Translations under genes and position numbers: made by a program
NCBI GenBank assembly: GCA_900104855.1
Contig: FNSS01000001.1
Coordinates: 5,208,001-5,272,000, forward strand
Length of the DNA stretch: 64,000 nucleotides
Reading direction: 5' to 3'
DNA from: Rhizobiales bacterium GAS188
GTDB lineage: Bacteria > Pseudomonadota > Alphaproteobacteria > Rhizobiales > Beijerinckiaceae
Shown: positions 36,652-45,122 of the stretch, piece by piece
Numbering within the stretch: the stretch's first letter is position 1
Layout of the letters: every line of letters begins with the position of its first letter
Notes under the pieces: model-generated
What the model saw: only the letters and a program-made list of their open reading frames with translations
What the model was told of the DNA's origin: nothing
Databases searched by the model: none

Positions 36652-37588
36652 TTCCTCTTCCTAGGCTTGCCCACCAGATATGCGGTAGGTCATTCGCTTG
36701 CCGGCTGCGCCTTTCAGTGCGCGCTCTGCGCTCCGCATCATCAACGCCAAGCTTAATGCGATTGCTGTAGCGAAAATCGAATTCCGACAAATACCGATGC
36801 AAATGGGCTTCTGATACGTGGTGGTAGACACCCATGATGCCGCGCTTCAGGATCGAGAAATAGCCTTCTACGGTGTTGGTATGGACATCGCCGCGAACGT
36901 ACTCCTTTTCCGAGTGGGTGACGGTCTCATGCGAAGCGAAGTTCCAGCCGATACCCGTATAGGCGTGTGCTTCGTCGGTCACGAAGTGGCTATCGCTATG
37001 CGCGTGACGGCCGACGACCGAACGAAGAGTGTTCGCGGTCACGTTCGGTACGTGAAAGCTACGCACTCCACCGCCGCGCTGCACAAGCGCCATAACGATC
37101 TTCTTTGGAGCCGGCTCTTTGAAGGTCCGGTTTTCGCCCCTGCCACCGACGAACGTTTCGTCAGCCTCTAGGATCGCGCCTTCACCGCCCATCGGAGGGG
37201 TAAACAGGCCGCGTTTCTCCTTCATGGCTTCGCGGATACGGTGCCCGAGAAACCACGCGCTCTTGAGCGTAATGTCCAATGTCCGATGGAGCTGGTGCGC
37301 GCTGATGCCTTTTTTCGAAGAGCAAATCAGTTGGATCGCGGTCAGCCAGTCGCGCAGCTGAATGTGGCTCGACTCGAAGATGGTCCCGATTTTGACGGTG
37401 AAGGGCTTGCGGCACGCGTAGCATTTATAGAGCCCGACGCGGTCGCTCTTGCCTTTCAAGGCACCCGATCGATCCATGACGCCACAATGCGGGCAAACGC
37501 GCCCATTCGCCCAAATCCGCGCCTCGACATAGGCGTAGGCTGCGACTTCATCGTTGAAGTGGGGGGCCGAGAAAATCGAGCGGGACAT
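36608..37588 (-). CDS. IS1595-family transposase, C-terminus frameshifted
   Basis: 326 residues. An N-terminal zinc ribbon (CPHC 32-35, CYAC 56-59) is followed by the ISXO2-like catalytic domain: LEADETFVGGRGENR, HFVTDEAHAYTG, and DVHTNTVEGYFSILKRGI. AGGAG lies 7 nt before ATG 37588. After DDAERRAR the frame departs from the family's usual ending; reading on after loss of a GC pair in the run at 36719-36724 would give ALKGAAGKRMTYRISGGQA and a stop at 36661. The present frame runs on into the methylase gene. It may still be active, as the catalytic part is intact. Confidence 0.92.
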   Translation of the reverse strand: MSRSIFSAPHFNDEVAAYAYVEARIWANGRVCPHCGVMDRSGALKGKSDRVGLYKCYACRKPFTVKIGTIFESSHIQLRDWLTAIQLICSSKKGISAHQLHRTLDITLKSAWFLGHRIREAMKEKRGLFTPPMGGEGAILEADETFVGGRGENRTFKEPAPKKIVMALVQRGGGVRSFHVPNVTANTLRSVVGRHAHSDSHFVTDEAHAYTGIGWNFASHETVTHSEKEYVRGDVHTNTVEGYFSILKRGIMGVYHHVSEAHLHRYLSEFDFRYSNRIKLGVDDAERRARTERRSRQANDLPHIWWASLGRGTRPRDIAACLPVFP

Positions 37589-37649
37589 GGAAAATCTCCT
37601 ATGCCCACAAGACTATATCTATGGCGTGGTCATGTCAAGTATAACATTG

Positions 37650-37664
37650 CCGGCATCTTGTCAA
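37650..37664 (+). repeat. Direct repeat at the right flank of the IS1595-type element
   Basis: CCGGCATCTTGTCAA, the partner of 33866-33880 with one mismatch, starting at the first base outside the right inverted end. Confidence 0.65.
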
Positions 37665-37691
37665 GGGCCCCTGCCCGCGCCGGCACGGGCT

Positions 37692-38597
37692 CTAAGATCT
37701 TCGCTGCGATCCGGGCACGATGCCTTCAGGGAGCGCCTGCACATGGCTTGCGATCGCGCCCGAGGTCGCAAGCCAGATCCGGTCGCGATGGCGCGCGATA
37801 TGCTGCAGGGCCCGCCGCAGATGCCGCAGACGGAAGGGCTGGCCGACGATATAGGCATGCAGCGCGATGCCCATCACCAGAGGCCCGCTCGCGGATTGAG
37901 CCAGCATCTCGTCGAAATTGTCGACGATCATGTCGGCGAAGGCGTCGGCGCCGAGCTTGCGGGCCATGATGGCCGGAATGTCGTTGAGTTCCTGCGGATA
38001 GGGCACGGCCAGGATGCGGCCCTTGCGGGTGCGGAACCAGACGGGCTGATCATCCATGCACCAGTCGAGCAGATAGCCGTAGCCCGCCTCCTGCAGCAGG
38101 TCCGGCGTCGCGTGGCTTTGCGAGATCCAGGGGCCGAGCCAGCCCTTGGGAGGCTGGCCTTCATGGGCGCTGATCACCCGCGTCGCTTCGTCGATCAGGC
38201 TGGCCTCGGCGGCCTCGTCGAGCGAGCCTTGCCGCTCCGAATTGGTGCGCCCATGAGCGACGATCTCGTCGCCGCGGGCGCGAAAGGCGGCCGGCAGCTC
38301 CGGCGCATGTGCGTAGAGCGCCGAGTTGACGAGCACCGAAGCGGGGAGCGCGAGCGCCTCCAACATCTCGAGCAGCCGCCAGGCGCCGATGCGGTTGCCA
38401 TAGTCGCGCCAGGCATGGTTCAGCACATCGGGATGCGGCCCGCCTGGAGCGAGCTCGGCACCGAGCCCCTCGCCGAAAGCGAAATGCTCGAGATTGAGCC
38501 CGAGATAGACGCAGAGCCGCGTGCCGTTTCGCCAGTCATAGACGCCGCGGCCCGGCAGGGGATGATAATCGTAGCGGCCATGGCTCGGGAGATTCAT
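37692..38597 (-). CDS. Polysaccharide deacetylase-family protein (PuuE/allantoinase-like)
   Basis: 301 residues without a signal peptide, so cytoplasmic. NodB-homology marks: RLCVYLGLNLEHFAFGEG at the start, DEIVAHGRTNSERQ mid-protein with the metal-type His, and GPLVMGIALHAYIVGQPFRL near the end. Such cytoplasmic members act on C-N bonds of small ureides or amides (PuuE allantoinase, some formamidases) rather than on cell-wall chitin. The substrate is unknown. It ends next to the right flank of the mobile element and follows the VOC gene by 30 nt. Confidence 0.88.
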   Translation of the reverse strand: MNLPSHGRYDYHPLPGRGVYDWRNGTRLCVYLGLNLEHFAFGEGLGAELAPGGPHPDVLNHAWRDYGNRIGAWRLLEMLEALALPASVLVNSALYAHAPELPAAFRARGDEIVAHGRTNSERQGSLDEAAEASLIDEATRVISAHEGQPPKGWLGPWISQSHATPDLLQEAGYGYLLDWCMDDQPVWFRTRKGRILAVPYPQELNDIPAIMARKLGADAFADMIVDNFDEMLAQSASGPLVMGIALHAYIVGQPFRLRHLRRALQHIARHRDRIWLATSGAIASHVQALPEGIVPGSQRRS

Positions 38598-38627
38598 GCT
38601 GGGTTGCCGTCCCGGATCCTTATGACG

Positions 38628-39047
38628 CTATTTCGCGGGGCCGGCGAACAGAAGCAAGTTGCCGTCCGGATCCTTGACGATGAAATCCTGGGCGCCCCAG
38701 GGTTCCGTGCGTAGGCCCTGGTGAAAGATGATGCCGGCCCTCTGGAACTCGAGATGGAGCTCGCGGATCTCGTCGGCGGTGTCGACCGCCATATCGGCGC
38801 AAAGCAGGCTCTCGCGATCCCTGAGCTCGGTGTCGATGACAGGATAGTCGACATGCCTGAGATTGAGCCTCGCGCCATCGCGCATCACCTGTCCGTAGAA
38901 AGGCGGCTCGCCATAGATGAAGACGCCCGTGAAGCCGAGCTTCTTCGTATAGAAATCGCAGGAGGCCTCGATGTCGGCGACGAAGAGCTGCGGCGTAGCC
39001 CTGACGAGAACCGGTCTGCAAGGGGTTTCTGAGGTTCGATACGGCAT
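38628..39047 (-). CDS. VOC-family (glyoxalase/dioxygenase fold) protein
   Basis: 139 residues from ATG 39047 (an upstream GTG at 39086 is possible; no strong ribosome site for either). The fold's paired beta-alpha-beta units are visible: [20 protein letters not shown] and later [20 protein letters not shown], which ends in the typical LLLFAG strand. Metal ligands (His in NLRHVDY and Glu in the second half) are plausible. Function could be glyoxalase, dioxygenase or antibiotic binding. It is co-directional with the deacetylase. Confidence 0.85.
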   Translation of the reverse strand: MPYRTSETPCRPVLVRATPQLFVADIEASCDFYTKKLGFTGVFIYGEPPFYGQVMRDGARLNLRHVDYPVIDTELRDRESLLCADMAVDTADEIRELHLEFQRAGIIFHQGLRTEPWGAQDFIVKDPDGNLLLFAGPAK

Positions 39048-39188
39048 GGTCGGTCGGTCTGTATGATGAGCCTGTTGTCGGAACACTCAGCCTGCCTTGC
39101 ATGCGAGGTCAAGTCGAGCGAGGCTCGGAAACCGGTCCTCGCTCATTGGAGGATTTTCGGTCAGCGGCGCGTGCTTGGGGGTGACGAG

Positions 39189-40073
39189 ATGGCCAATGAC
39201 ATTCCCGTGATGGAGGTAGCGATCGAGCCGAAATCCAAGGCCGACCAGGAGAAGCTCGAGGTCGCCTTGCAGAAGCTCATGGCCGAGGACCCTTCCTTCC
39301 GCGTCTCGGCCCATCAGGAATCGGGTCAGATCATCCTCAAGGGCACGGGGGAACTGCATCTTGACGACAAGATCGAGATCCTGCGCCGCACCTACAAAGT
39401 GGATGCGCGCGTCGGTGCGCCCCAGGTCGCCTATCGCGAGAAGATCACGCGGATGGGCACAATCGACTACACCCATAAGAAATTGTCGTGCGGCTCGGAT
39501 CAGTTCGCTCGCGTCAAGATCAACCTGATCCCCGGCGAGGTGGATTCCGGCTTCGTCTACCAATCAAAGATCGTCGGCGACGCGGTGCCGCCGGAATATA
39601 TTCCTGGCGTCGAGAGGGGTCTCGAAAGCGTCTTGACTGCGGGCGTGCTCGCTGGCTTCCCGGTAGTCGATCTGTGCGTCGAGCTGGTCGACGGCGCCTA
39701 TCACGACATCGACTCCTCGGCGCTCGCCTTCGAGATTGCGTCGCGTGCGGCGCTGCGCGAGGGCTTGCGCAAATGCCGTTCGGTGCTGCTCGAGCCGATC
39801 ATGAGGGTCGAGGTCATGACGCCCGATGATTGTAAGGGCGCGGTGAACGCCGATCTCAAATCGCGGCGCGGCCAGATCCAGGGCCAGGACTCGCGCGGCA
39901 ACACCAAAGTCATCCACGTCTTGGTGCCGCTCGCCAACATGTTCGGCTACGTCAACAATCTGCGCTCGATGAGCCAGGGACGCGGCACCTTCGCGATGCG
40001 GTTCGACCACTACGAACAGGTGCCTACACCTGACGATGATCCTTTCGGGCCTGCGATAGGAATGCGCGCCTAA
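39189..40073 (+). CDS. Stand-alone C-terminal half of elongation factor G (domains III-V)
   Basis: 294 residues from ATG 39189. It aligns with EF-G from domain III onward: [20 protein letters not shown], the GTGELHLDD turn, domain IV with [10 protein letters not shown] and [37 protein letters not shown], and domain [20 protein letters not shown]...[13 protein letters not shown]. The whole GTPase domain (G1-G5 motifs) and domain II are absent. No internal stop, and codon use is normal. Several EF-G-invariant spots are altered (KLSCGSDQF for KQSGGSGQ). It could be a decaying duplicate or a ribosome-binding factor without GTPase. Confidence 0.88.
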   Translation: MANDIPVMEVAIEPKSKADQEKLEVALQKLMAEDPSFRVSAHQESGQIILKGTGELHLDDKIEILRRTYKVDARVGAPQVAYREKITRMGTIDYTHKKLSCGSDQFARVKINLIPGEVDSGFVYQSKIVGDAVPPEYIPGVERGLESVLTAGVLAGFPVVDLCVELVDGAYHDIDSSALAFEIASRAALREGLRKCRSVLLEPIMRVEVMTPDDCKGAVNADLKSRRGQIQGQDSRGNTKVIHVLVPLANMFGYVNNLRSMSQGRGTFAMRFDHYEQVPTPDDDPFGPAIGMRA

Positions 40074-40172
40074 GCAAGGTGCGTGGGAAATGACGTTACC
40101 TCCGCGACACGCGCCAGCGCGTCCCTTCTCGCAAGCGGGAGTAGGATCGCGCTCGCACGTCGTGCCTTCATC

Positions 40173-41063
40173 TCACACCAACCCCGCTCCGGCATCGGAG
40201 CCGTGCCGTGCCTGGCGGGCGCGCAGCGTGAGGATCACGCCGAGTGCAACAGCGATGACCAGGAAGGAGACGCCGGTGGTGGTGGTGCCGAGCGCGTAGA
40301 TCTCCGGCGTGGTCACGGTGGTGGTGAGGGCCTGCAGTTCGAGCGGCAGCGTGTTGACCTCGCCGATCGCCTGGCTCGATCTCGCGATCTCGTCCCAGGA
40401 CAAGGTGAAGCCGAACAGCCCGACCCCGATCAGCGAGGGGAGGATGATCGGCAAGATGACGAAACGGAAGGTCTGCCAGGGCGTCGCGCCGAGATCGCGC
40501 GCCGCTTCCTCGAGGCGGCGGTCGAAGCGGTTGAAGATCGCGAACATGATCAGGAGACCGAAGGGCAGCGTCCAGGTGAGATGCGCGCCGAGCCCAGAGG
40601 TGAACAGGCCCATGGCGGTCGTGTAGCTCTCGGCGAGCCAGTCGGGCGCGTATGTCTTGACGAGATCGTCGAGCAGGCGGAATTCGAGGGCGATGCCGAG
40701 CGAGGTGACGATCGAGGGCACGATCAGGCTCGCGACCACGATGTAGAAGACGAGGTTCTGCCCGAAGAAGCGCTTGCGGAAGGCAAGCCCAGCCAGCACC
40801 GAGAGCACCACGGTCAGCGCCATCACCACGAGGCCGAGCGCCAACGAACGACGGAAGGCCGCGCCGATATCGACGATGCCGCCGCCTTGCCAGAGCCGCT
40901 GGAACCAGTGCAGCGACACGCCGTTCAGCGGGAAGACGAGACCGCCTTGCGGCCCCTGGAAGGACAGGACGAAGATGGTGATCATCGGCCCGTAGAGGAA
41001 CAGCACATACGCCGCAAAGAAGAGCGCGAGCCCGTAGAAGGCAGGTGAGCGGCCTTCCCGCAT
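40173..41063 (-). CDS. Pot-type ABC importer, permease (PotC-like)
   Basis: 296 residues with six membrane helices (first at FYGLALFFAAYVLFLYGP). The EAA loop RRLEEAARDLGATPWQTFRFVILP is present at about 175-200, and FGFTLSWDEIARSSQAIGE is typical of PotC. Together with PotB-, PotD- and PotA-like neighbours it forms a polyamine/opine-type importer. Substrate is not fixed by sequence; the adjoining gentisate genes suggest an aromatic or amino-acid derivative is possible. Last gene of this operon. Confidence 0.93.
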   Translation of the reverse strand: MREGRSPAFYGLALFFAAYVLFLYGPMITIFVLSFQGPQGGLVFPLNGVSLHWFQRLWQGGGIVDIGAAFRRSLALGLVVMALTVVLSVLAGLAFRKRFFGQNLVFYIVVASLIVPSIVTSLGIALEFRLLDDLVKTYAPDWLAESYTTAMGLFTSGLGAHLTWTLPFGLLIMFAIFNRFDRRLEEAARDLGATPWQTFRFVILPIILPSLIGVGLFGFTLSWDEIARSSQAIGEVNTLPLELQALTTTVTTPEIYALGTTTTGVSFLVIAVALGVILTLRARQARHGSDAGAGLV

Positions 41064-41082
41064 CAGGAGGCGACCTCGATCA

Positions 41083-42036
41083 TCAGAGTTCCTTCCGGAT
41101 GTCGACGATGCGGTTGAGCAGGGTGATGATCACCAAGGTCACGCCGAGCAGGATCACGGCGTTCGCCGCGCCCGGCGGGAATTGCAGCGCGTCGAGGCGC
41201 GTCTGGATCACCTTGCCGGCCGAGGCGACTTGCTGACCGCCCATCACGCCGACCGTGATGAAATCCCCCATCACGATGGTGACGACGAAGATCGAGCCGA
41301 TGGCGATGCCGGATTTCGACAGCGGGATGACGACGTTCCACAAAGTCTGCCAGCCCGAGGCGCCGGCATCATAGGCGGCTTCGATCAAGGTCTTGTCGAT
41401 GCGCATCATCGAATTGAAGATCGGCACCACCATGAAGAAGGTGAACAGGTGCACGAAGGCGAGCACGATCGAGAATTGCGAATAGAGCAGCCATTCGACC
41501 GGCGCATCGACGAGCCGAAGTTGCAGCAGCGCCTGGTTGACGAGCCCATTGCGGCCGAGCAGCGGGATCCAGGAGATCATGCGGATGACGTTCGAGGTCC
41601 AGAACGGGATGGTGCACAGGAGCGCAAGCGACATCTGCACCGTGAAGGAGCGCACATGGAAGGCGAGGAAATAGGAGATGGTGAAGCCGATCGCCAAAGT
41701 GAGGGCCCAGACGATCAGGCAGAACTTCGCCGTCGACAGATAGGTCTTCAGGATAGTGCAGAGGCCGGGCAGCTCGGCGAGGCAGCCCTCGAAAGTCTCC
41801 GTATAGTTGCGCAACGTGAAGGCCGGGATGATCTGATAGTCGTTATAGTCCCAGAAGCTCACCGTCACGACGAGAGCGAGCGGGATGACGAAGAACAGCG
41901 CGAAGACGAGAGTGAGGGGCGCCGCCTGCATTGAGGCCGGCAAGGCGCGCAGGCGAAGCCCCGCCGCGAGCTCCGCGAGGCGCGAGCGCTCCCGCGTCCG
42001 TGGTGAGGCGAGGGCGGCGTCGGTCATCGGTGCCAT
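41083..42036 (-). CDS. Pot-type ABC importer, permease (PotB-like)
   Basis: 317 residues (ATG 42036, alternative 42027). Six helices; the long first periplasmic loop with FWDYNDYQIIPAFTLRNYTE and PFWTSNVIRMISWIPLLG are PotB-like, and the EAA loop is LIEAAYDAGASGWQTLWNVVIP. It forms the channel with the PotC-like subunit 19 nt downstream. The gene is preceded by a 205-bp palindromic repeat that separates it from the binding-protein gene. Confidence 0.93.
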   Translation of the reverse strand: MAPMTDAALASPRTRERSRLAELAAGLRLRALPASMQAAPLTLVFALFFVIPLALVVTVSFWDYNDYQIIPAFTLRNYTETFEGCLAELPGLCTILKTYLSTAKFCLIVWALTLAIGFTISYFLAFHVRSFTVQMSLALLCTIPFWTSNVIRMISWIPLLGRNGLVNQALLQLRLVDAPVEWLLYSQFSIVLAFVHLFTFFMVVPIFNSMMRIDKTLIEAAYDAGASGWQTLWNVVIPLSKSGIAIGSIFVVTIVMGDFITVGVMGGQQVASAGKVIQTRLDALQFPPGAANAVILLGVTLVIITLLNRIVDIRKEL

Positions 42037-42064
42037 TCGGTTGTCAGGCGAGAGCGGTTGGTCT

Positions 42065-42269
42065 CACCTCTCCCCTTGCGGGAGAGGTCGGAGCCCGAGC
42101 GAAGCGACGGCTCCGGGTGAGGGGGGTAGCTCCTGCCTTCGGAAGTCGGGGCAGGACAACCATTCCAGCTTCGGCGTAAGGCGTCCTCCGCGAGCCGGCG
42201 CTGCCCCCCTCACCCGGCTTCTCATCGCTTCGCTCTTCGAAGCCGACCTCTCCCGCAAGGGGAGAGGTG
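42065..42269. repeat. Long inverted repeat of CTCTCCC...GGGAGAG palindromes
   Basis: A 27-bp arm at 42065-42091 is exactly complementary to 42243-42269, and each arm is itself a small hairpin (CCTCTCC/GGAGAGG). The 150 bp between hold further imperfect pairing. It lies in the 274-nt gap between binding-protein and permease genes of the Pot-type operon. A dispersed REP-like family; related single hairpins occur at 47434, 47629 and 63449. Confidence 0.9.
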
Positions 42270-42310
42270 GGCGCCGGCACTCATCGACCTGCGCTCCGTG
42301 ATAGTCGATG

Positions 42311-43615
42311 CTAAGCCGCGATGAACTCGTTCCATTTGCGCACCATGTAGTCGTTCTCGTCCATCACCGAGTTCCAGCAGGCGACCCCGCCCATGCGCTC
42401 CTCATAGGAGCCGCCGTCGCGCGTAGCGCCCGCCTTTTCGAGCAGCGAGCCGTCCGGCGCCTTGATGTCCTTCTCGGCGGGCTTGCCCTCCATCCAATAG
42501 GCCCATTCATAGGGCTCCATATTGGCCTTGGCGGTCTCGAGCACCGCCGAGTAATAGCCCTGGCGGTTGAGATAGGCGCCGGCCCAGCCGGACAGGAACC
42601 AGTTGACGAACTCATAGGCCCATTCGGCCTTCTTGCCGGCGACGCCTTTCGACAGCGCGAAGCCCGAGGCCCAGGAGCGATAGCCTTCCTTGAGCGGCTG
42701 GAAGGTGCAGGGGATGCCTTTGGAGCGCACCGCCGTGACGGCAGGCGACCACATCGACTGGATCACCGTCTCGCCGGACGCCATCAGGTTGACGCTCTCG
42801 TTGAAGTCGGTCCAGAAGGCGCGGAACTGGCCGGATTTCTTGGCCTCCGCCAGCACCTTGGTGGTCAAGTCGATCTCTTCTTTCGTCATGTTCCCCTTAT
42901 CGGCAAATTTGTGCTTGCCGGTCGCCTCGATCACCATGGCGGCGTCCATGATGCCGATCGAGGGGATGTTGAGGATCGCGGCCTTGCCCTTGAATTCGGG
43001 GTTGAGCAGCTCGGCCCAGCTGCCGATCGGTCGCTTGATCAGGTCCGGGCGGATGCCGAGTGTGTCGGCATTGTAGACGGTCGGGATCAGCGTGGCCCAT
43101 TCGGTCGGGCTCTTGGCGAATTTGGTGGACTTCTCGCCCTCGAGGAACATCACCTTCTTGGGCGCGGTGCCCTGATCGCCGATCGTCTTGCCGCTCGGCA
43201 ACGCGCCCTTGGTGAAGACGGGGGTGATCTTGTCGAATAGCTTGATCTTCTTCGCGTCCATGGCGAGCATATTGCCCGAGGGCACGAGCTTCTTGAGGCT
43301 GAAATATTCGGTGTCGACGATGTCGTAGGAGTTCGGCTGGGTGATGACGCGCTTGGTCACGTCGTCGGTGGTGACGGCGACATATTCGATGGTGATGCCG
43401 GTATCTTCCTTCACCTTCTTGGCGATGTCGGCCGATTGGTTCACCGCGGTGCCGAGATAGCGCAGCACCTTCTCGTCGGCCGCCATCACATAGGGAAAGC
43501 CGGTGATCGGCGCGCCGAGCTTGGCGCCTATCCCGGCACCGGCGACAGCGCCGGCGCCCTTCAGCAACGAGCGGCGCGAAAAGCCGCCGCCGCGGCGCGT
43601 CGTGGACTTGGTCAT
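42311..43615 (-). CDS. Pot-type ABC importer, substrate-binding protein (Tat-exported)
   Basis: 434 residues. The N-terminus carries a twin-arginine signal (SRRSLLKGAGAV), so it is folded before export. Mature features of PotD/family-1 proteins: VLRYLGTAVNQSADIAKKV, YDIVDTEYFSLKKL, WATLIPTVYNADTLGIRPD, GETVIQSMWSPAVTAVRSKG. GGGAG lies 6 nt before the ATG. It captures the substrate for the PotB/PotC-like permeases. Ligand unknown. Confidence 0.93.
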   Translation of the reverse strand: MTKSTTRRGGGFSRRSLLKGAGAVAGAGIGAKLGAPITGFPYVMAADEKVLRYLGTAVNQSADIAKKVKEDTGITIEYVAVTTDDVTKRVITQPNSYDIVDTEYFSLKKLVPSGNMLAMDAKKIKLFDKITPVFTKGALPSGKTIGDQGTAPKKVMFLEGEKSTKFAKSPTEWATLIPTVYNADTLGIRPDLIKRPIGSWAELLNPEFKGKAAILNIPSIGIMDAAMVIEATGKHKFADKGNMTKEEIDLTTKVLAEAKKSGQFRAFWTDFNESVNLMASGETVIQSMWSPAVTAVRSKGIPCTFQPLKEGYRSWASGFALSKGVAGKKAEWAYEFVNWFLSGWAGAYLNRQGYYSAVLETAKANMEPYEWAYWMEGKPAEKDIKAPDGSLLEKAGATRDGGSYEERMGGVACWNSVMDENDYMVRKWNEFIAA

Positions 43616-43655
43616 GACGTTCTCCCTTGTGTGTTCATGTCATGCGGATCTTTGG

Positions 43656-44696
43656 TCAGGCGGATTGGGTCAGGGGATGCACATCGCGCTCAGCCCAGCT
43701 CAGCGCGACCTCGTCGCCGGGGCTGAAGGGGTTCTCCGCGAACACATCGTCGGCGACGAGCGCCGTGAGCTCTTGGGCCTCGCGCGCCTCGAGCGACAAA
43801 TGCACATGGGTGCCCTGGTATTCGACGGCGCGCACGGTTGCCGGAAGGTGAGGTTCGCCATTCGCGGCGCGAGCCACGGCGATGCGGTCGGCGCGCACTG
43901 CGATCGCGCCGGCAGCGGTCGGCAATACATTGTGGCCGCCGATGAATCTCGCGACGAACTCGGTCTTCGGGGCGTTGAACACTTCGCGCGGCGAGCCGAT
44001 CTGCTCGATCCTGCCGCCGTTCATGATCACCAGCATGTCGGCGATCGCCATGGCCTCGTCCTGGCTGTGCGTCACATGCACGAAGACGATGCCGAGCTCC
44101 TGCTGCAGGCGGCGCAGCTCGGTGCGCACCCTGATGCGCAGGAAGGGGTCGAGGGCCGAGAGCGGCTCATCGAGCAGCAGCACTTGCGGCTTGGTGATCA
44201 GAGCGCGCGCCAGCGCCACGCGCTGCTGCTGGCCTCCCGAGAGCTGGGCCGGCAGGCGCGCCGCATAGGCTTCCATGTCGACGAGGCGCAGGAGGTCGAG
44301 CGCCTTGGCGCGCCGCTCGCCCTTGTCGACGCCCTTCATCTTCAAGGAGAAGGCGACATTGTCGATGCAGGAGAGATGCGGAAACAAGGCATAGCTCTGG
44401 AACATCATCGCCGTGCCGCGCCGTGCCGGCGGCAGGTCGGTGACGTTCGCCGGCCCGATCAGGATATCGCCGCCCGACGCCGCCTCATGGCCAGCGATCA
44501 TGCGCAAGGTCGAGGTCTTGCCGCAGCCCGAAGGGCCGAGCAGGCAGCAATAGGCGCCGGCCGCGATGCGCAGATCAATCGCATCGACCGCGACGACCGG
44601 CCCATAGCGCTTGGTGACCTTGACGAGTTCGACGCCCGATTGGCTCATGCTTGCTGCCGGTTGTGACGACATCCGGTTTTGCAAGCCCTGTGCCAT
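43656..44696 (-). CDS. Pot-type ABC importer, ATPase (PotA-like)
   Basis: 346 residues (ATG 44696; starts at 44672 or 44648 would also keep the domain). Walker A GPSGCGKTS at 54-62, Q-loop MMFQSYALFPHL, signature LSGGQQQRV, Walker B VLLLDEPLSALDP and switch VTHSQDEAM. The C-terminal TOBE domain (IAVRADRIAV; VEYQGTHVHLSLEA) marks the PotA/CUT1 class. First gene of the importer operon. Its upstream gap holds two copies of the dispersed palindromic element. Confidence 0.93.
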   Translation of the reverse strand: MAQGLQNRMSSQPAASMSQSGVELVKVTKRYGPVVAVDAIDLRIAAGAYCCLLGPSGCGKTSTLRMIAGHEAASGGDILIGPANVTDLPPARRGTAMMFQSYALFPHLSCIDNVAFSLKMKGVDKGERRAKALDLLRLVDMEAYAARLPAQLSGGQQQRVALARALITKPQVLLLDEPLSALDPFLRIRVRTELRRLQQELGIVFVHVTHSQDEAMAIADMLVIMNGGRIEQIGSPREVFNAPKTEFVARFIGGHNVLPTAAGAIAVRADRIAVARAANGEPHLPATVRAVEYQGTHVHLSLEAREAQELTALVADDVFAENPFSPGDEVALSWAERDVHPLTQSA

Positions 44697-44725
44697 GGCG
44701 ATCTCTCACCGCCTGCGCGGATCCC

Positions 44726-44814
44726 TAGGACCGCGGGCATCCTGCCCACCCTTGAGCCGGTAAGGCCCCCCGCACCATTCGATAGGAAGGGCGACCGAGA
44801 CGGTCGCGGTCCCA
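44726..44814. repeat. Dispersed palindromic element, copy C
   Basis: Begins TAGGACCGCGGGCATCC and ends GCGACCG-AGA-CGGTCGCGGTCCCA. Same family as 6612-6702, with one mismatch in the left end. It sits in the 426-nt gap 44697-45122 between the PotA-like gene and gentisate dioxygenase, which holds nothing else recognisable except copy D. Confidence 0.8.
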
Positions 44815-44947
44815 GGGCCGCGCCGGCGCCCTTCATCTCGCCGGCGGGCCTGCCATATCGTTGATCAACCTGCTCCGATCATGGGCATGCCGACGCCTTG
44901 CGTTCGATCATCCGGAGGGCCGCCATCACGAGAATGCGAGGGCTGCG

Positions 44948-45036
44948 GTGGGACCGCGACCGTCTCGGTCGCTCTTTTTCCCGGCGCCGCGCGGGCCGCG
45001 TGGTCTCAAGGGTGAGCGGGACGCCTCCCCAGGTGT
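44948..45036. repeat. Dispersed palindromic element, copy D (inverted)
   Basis: Starts TGGGACCGCGACCGTCTCGG, which is the right end of the other copies read in reverse, and ends in a degenerate CAAGGGTGAGCGGGACGCC stretch. It faces copy C in opposite orientation 133 bp away. The right boundary is approximate. Confidence 0.7.
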
Positions 45037-45122
45037 CCCGCAATCCCCGGATCAAGTCCGGGGAGGGCGAGGTGAAAGGGACCTCGTTCCATCGCTAACG
45101 GCGAAGCAGGCCGGCCTCCTCC

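Larger units (their letters stand above)
33878..37649. mobile_element. IS1595-family element of about 3.8 kb with passenger genes
   Basis: The ends are inverted: CAATGTTATACTT at 33878-33890 and its exact complement AAGTATAACATTG at 37637-37649, extending to 20 of 24 matching positions. Near-identical 15-bp direct repeats lie at both flanks (33866-33880, 37650-37664). Inside are a transposase next to the right end and four passenger genes: two tiny overlapping genes, a ParB-like gene and an adenine methylase. No copy of the inverted end was seen between transposase and methylase, so the passengers belong to the element. The interior is visibly AT-richer than the chromosome, especially 36180-36560. 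Confidence 0.8.
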
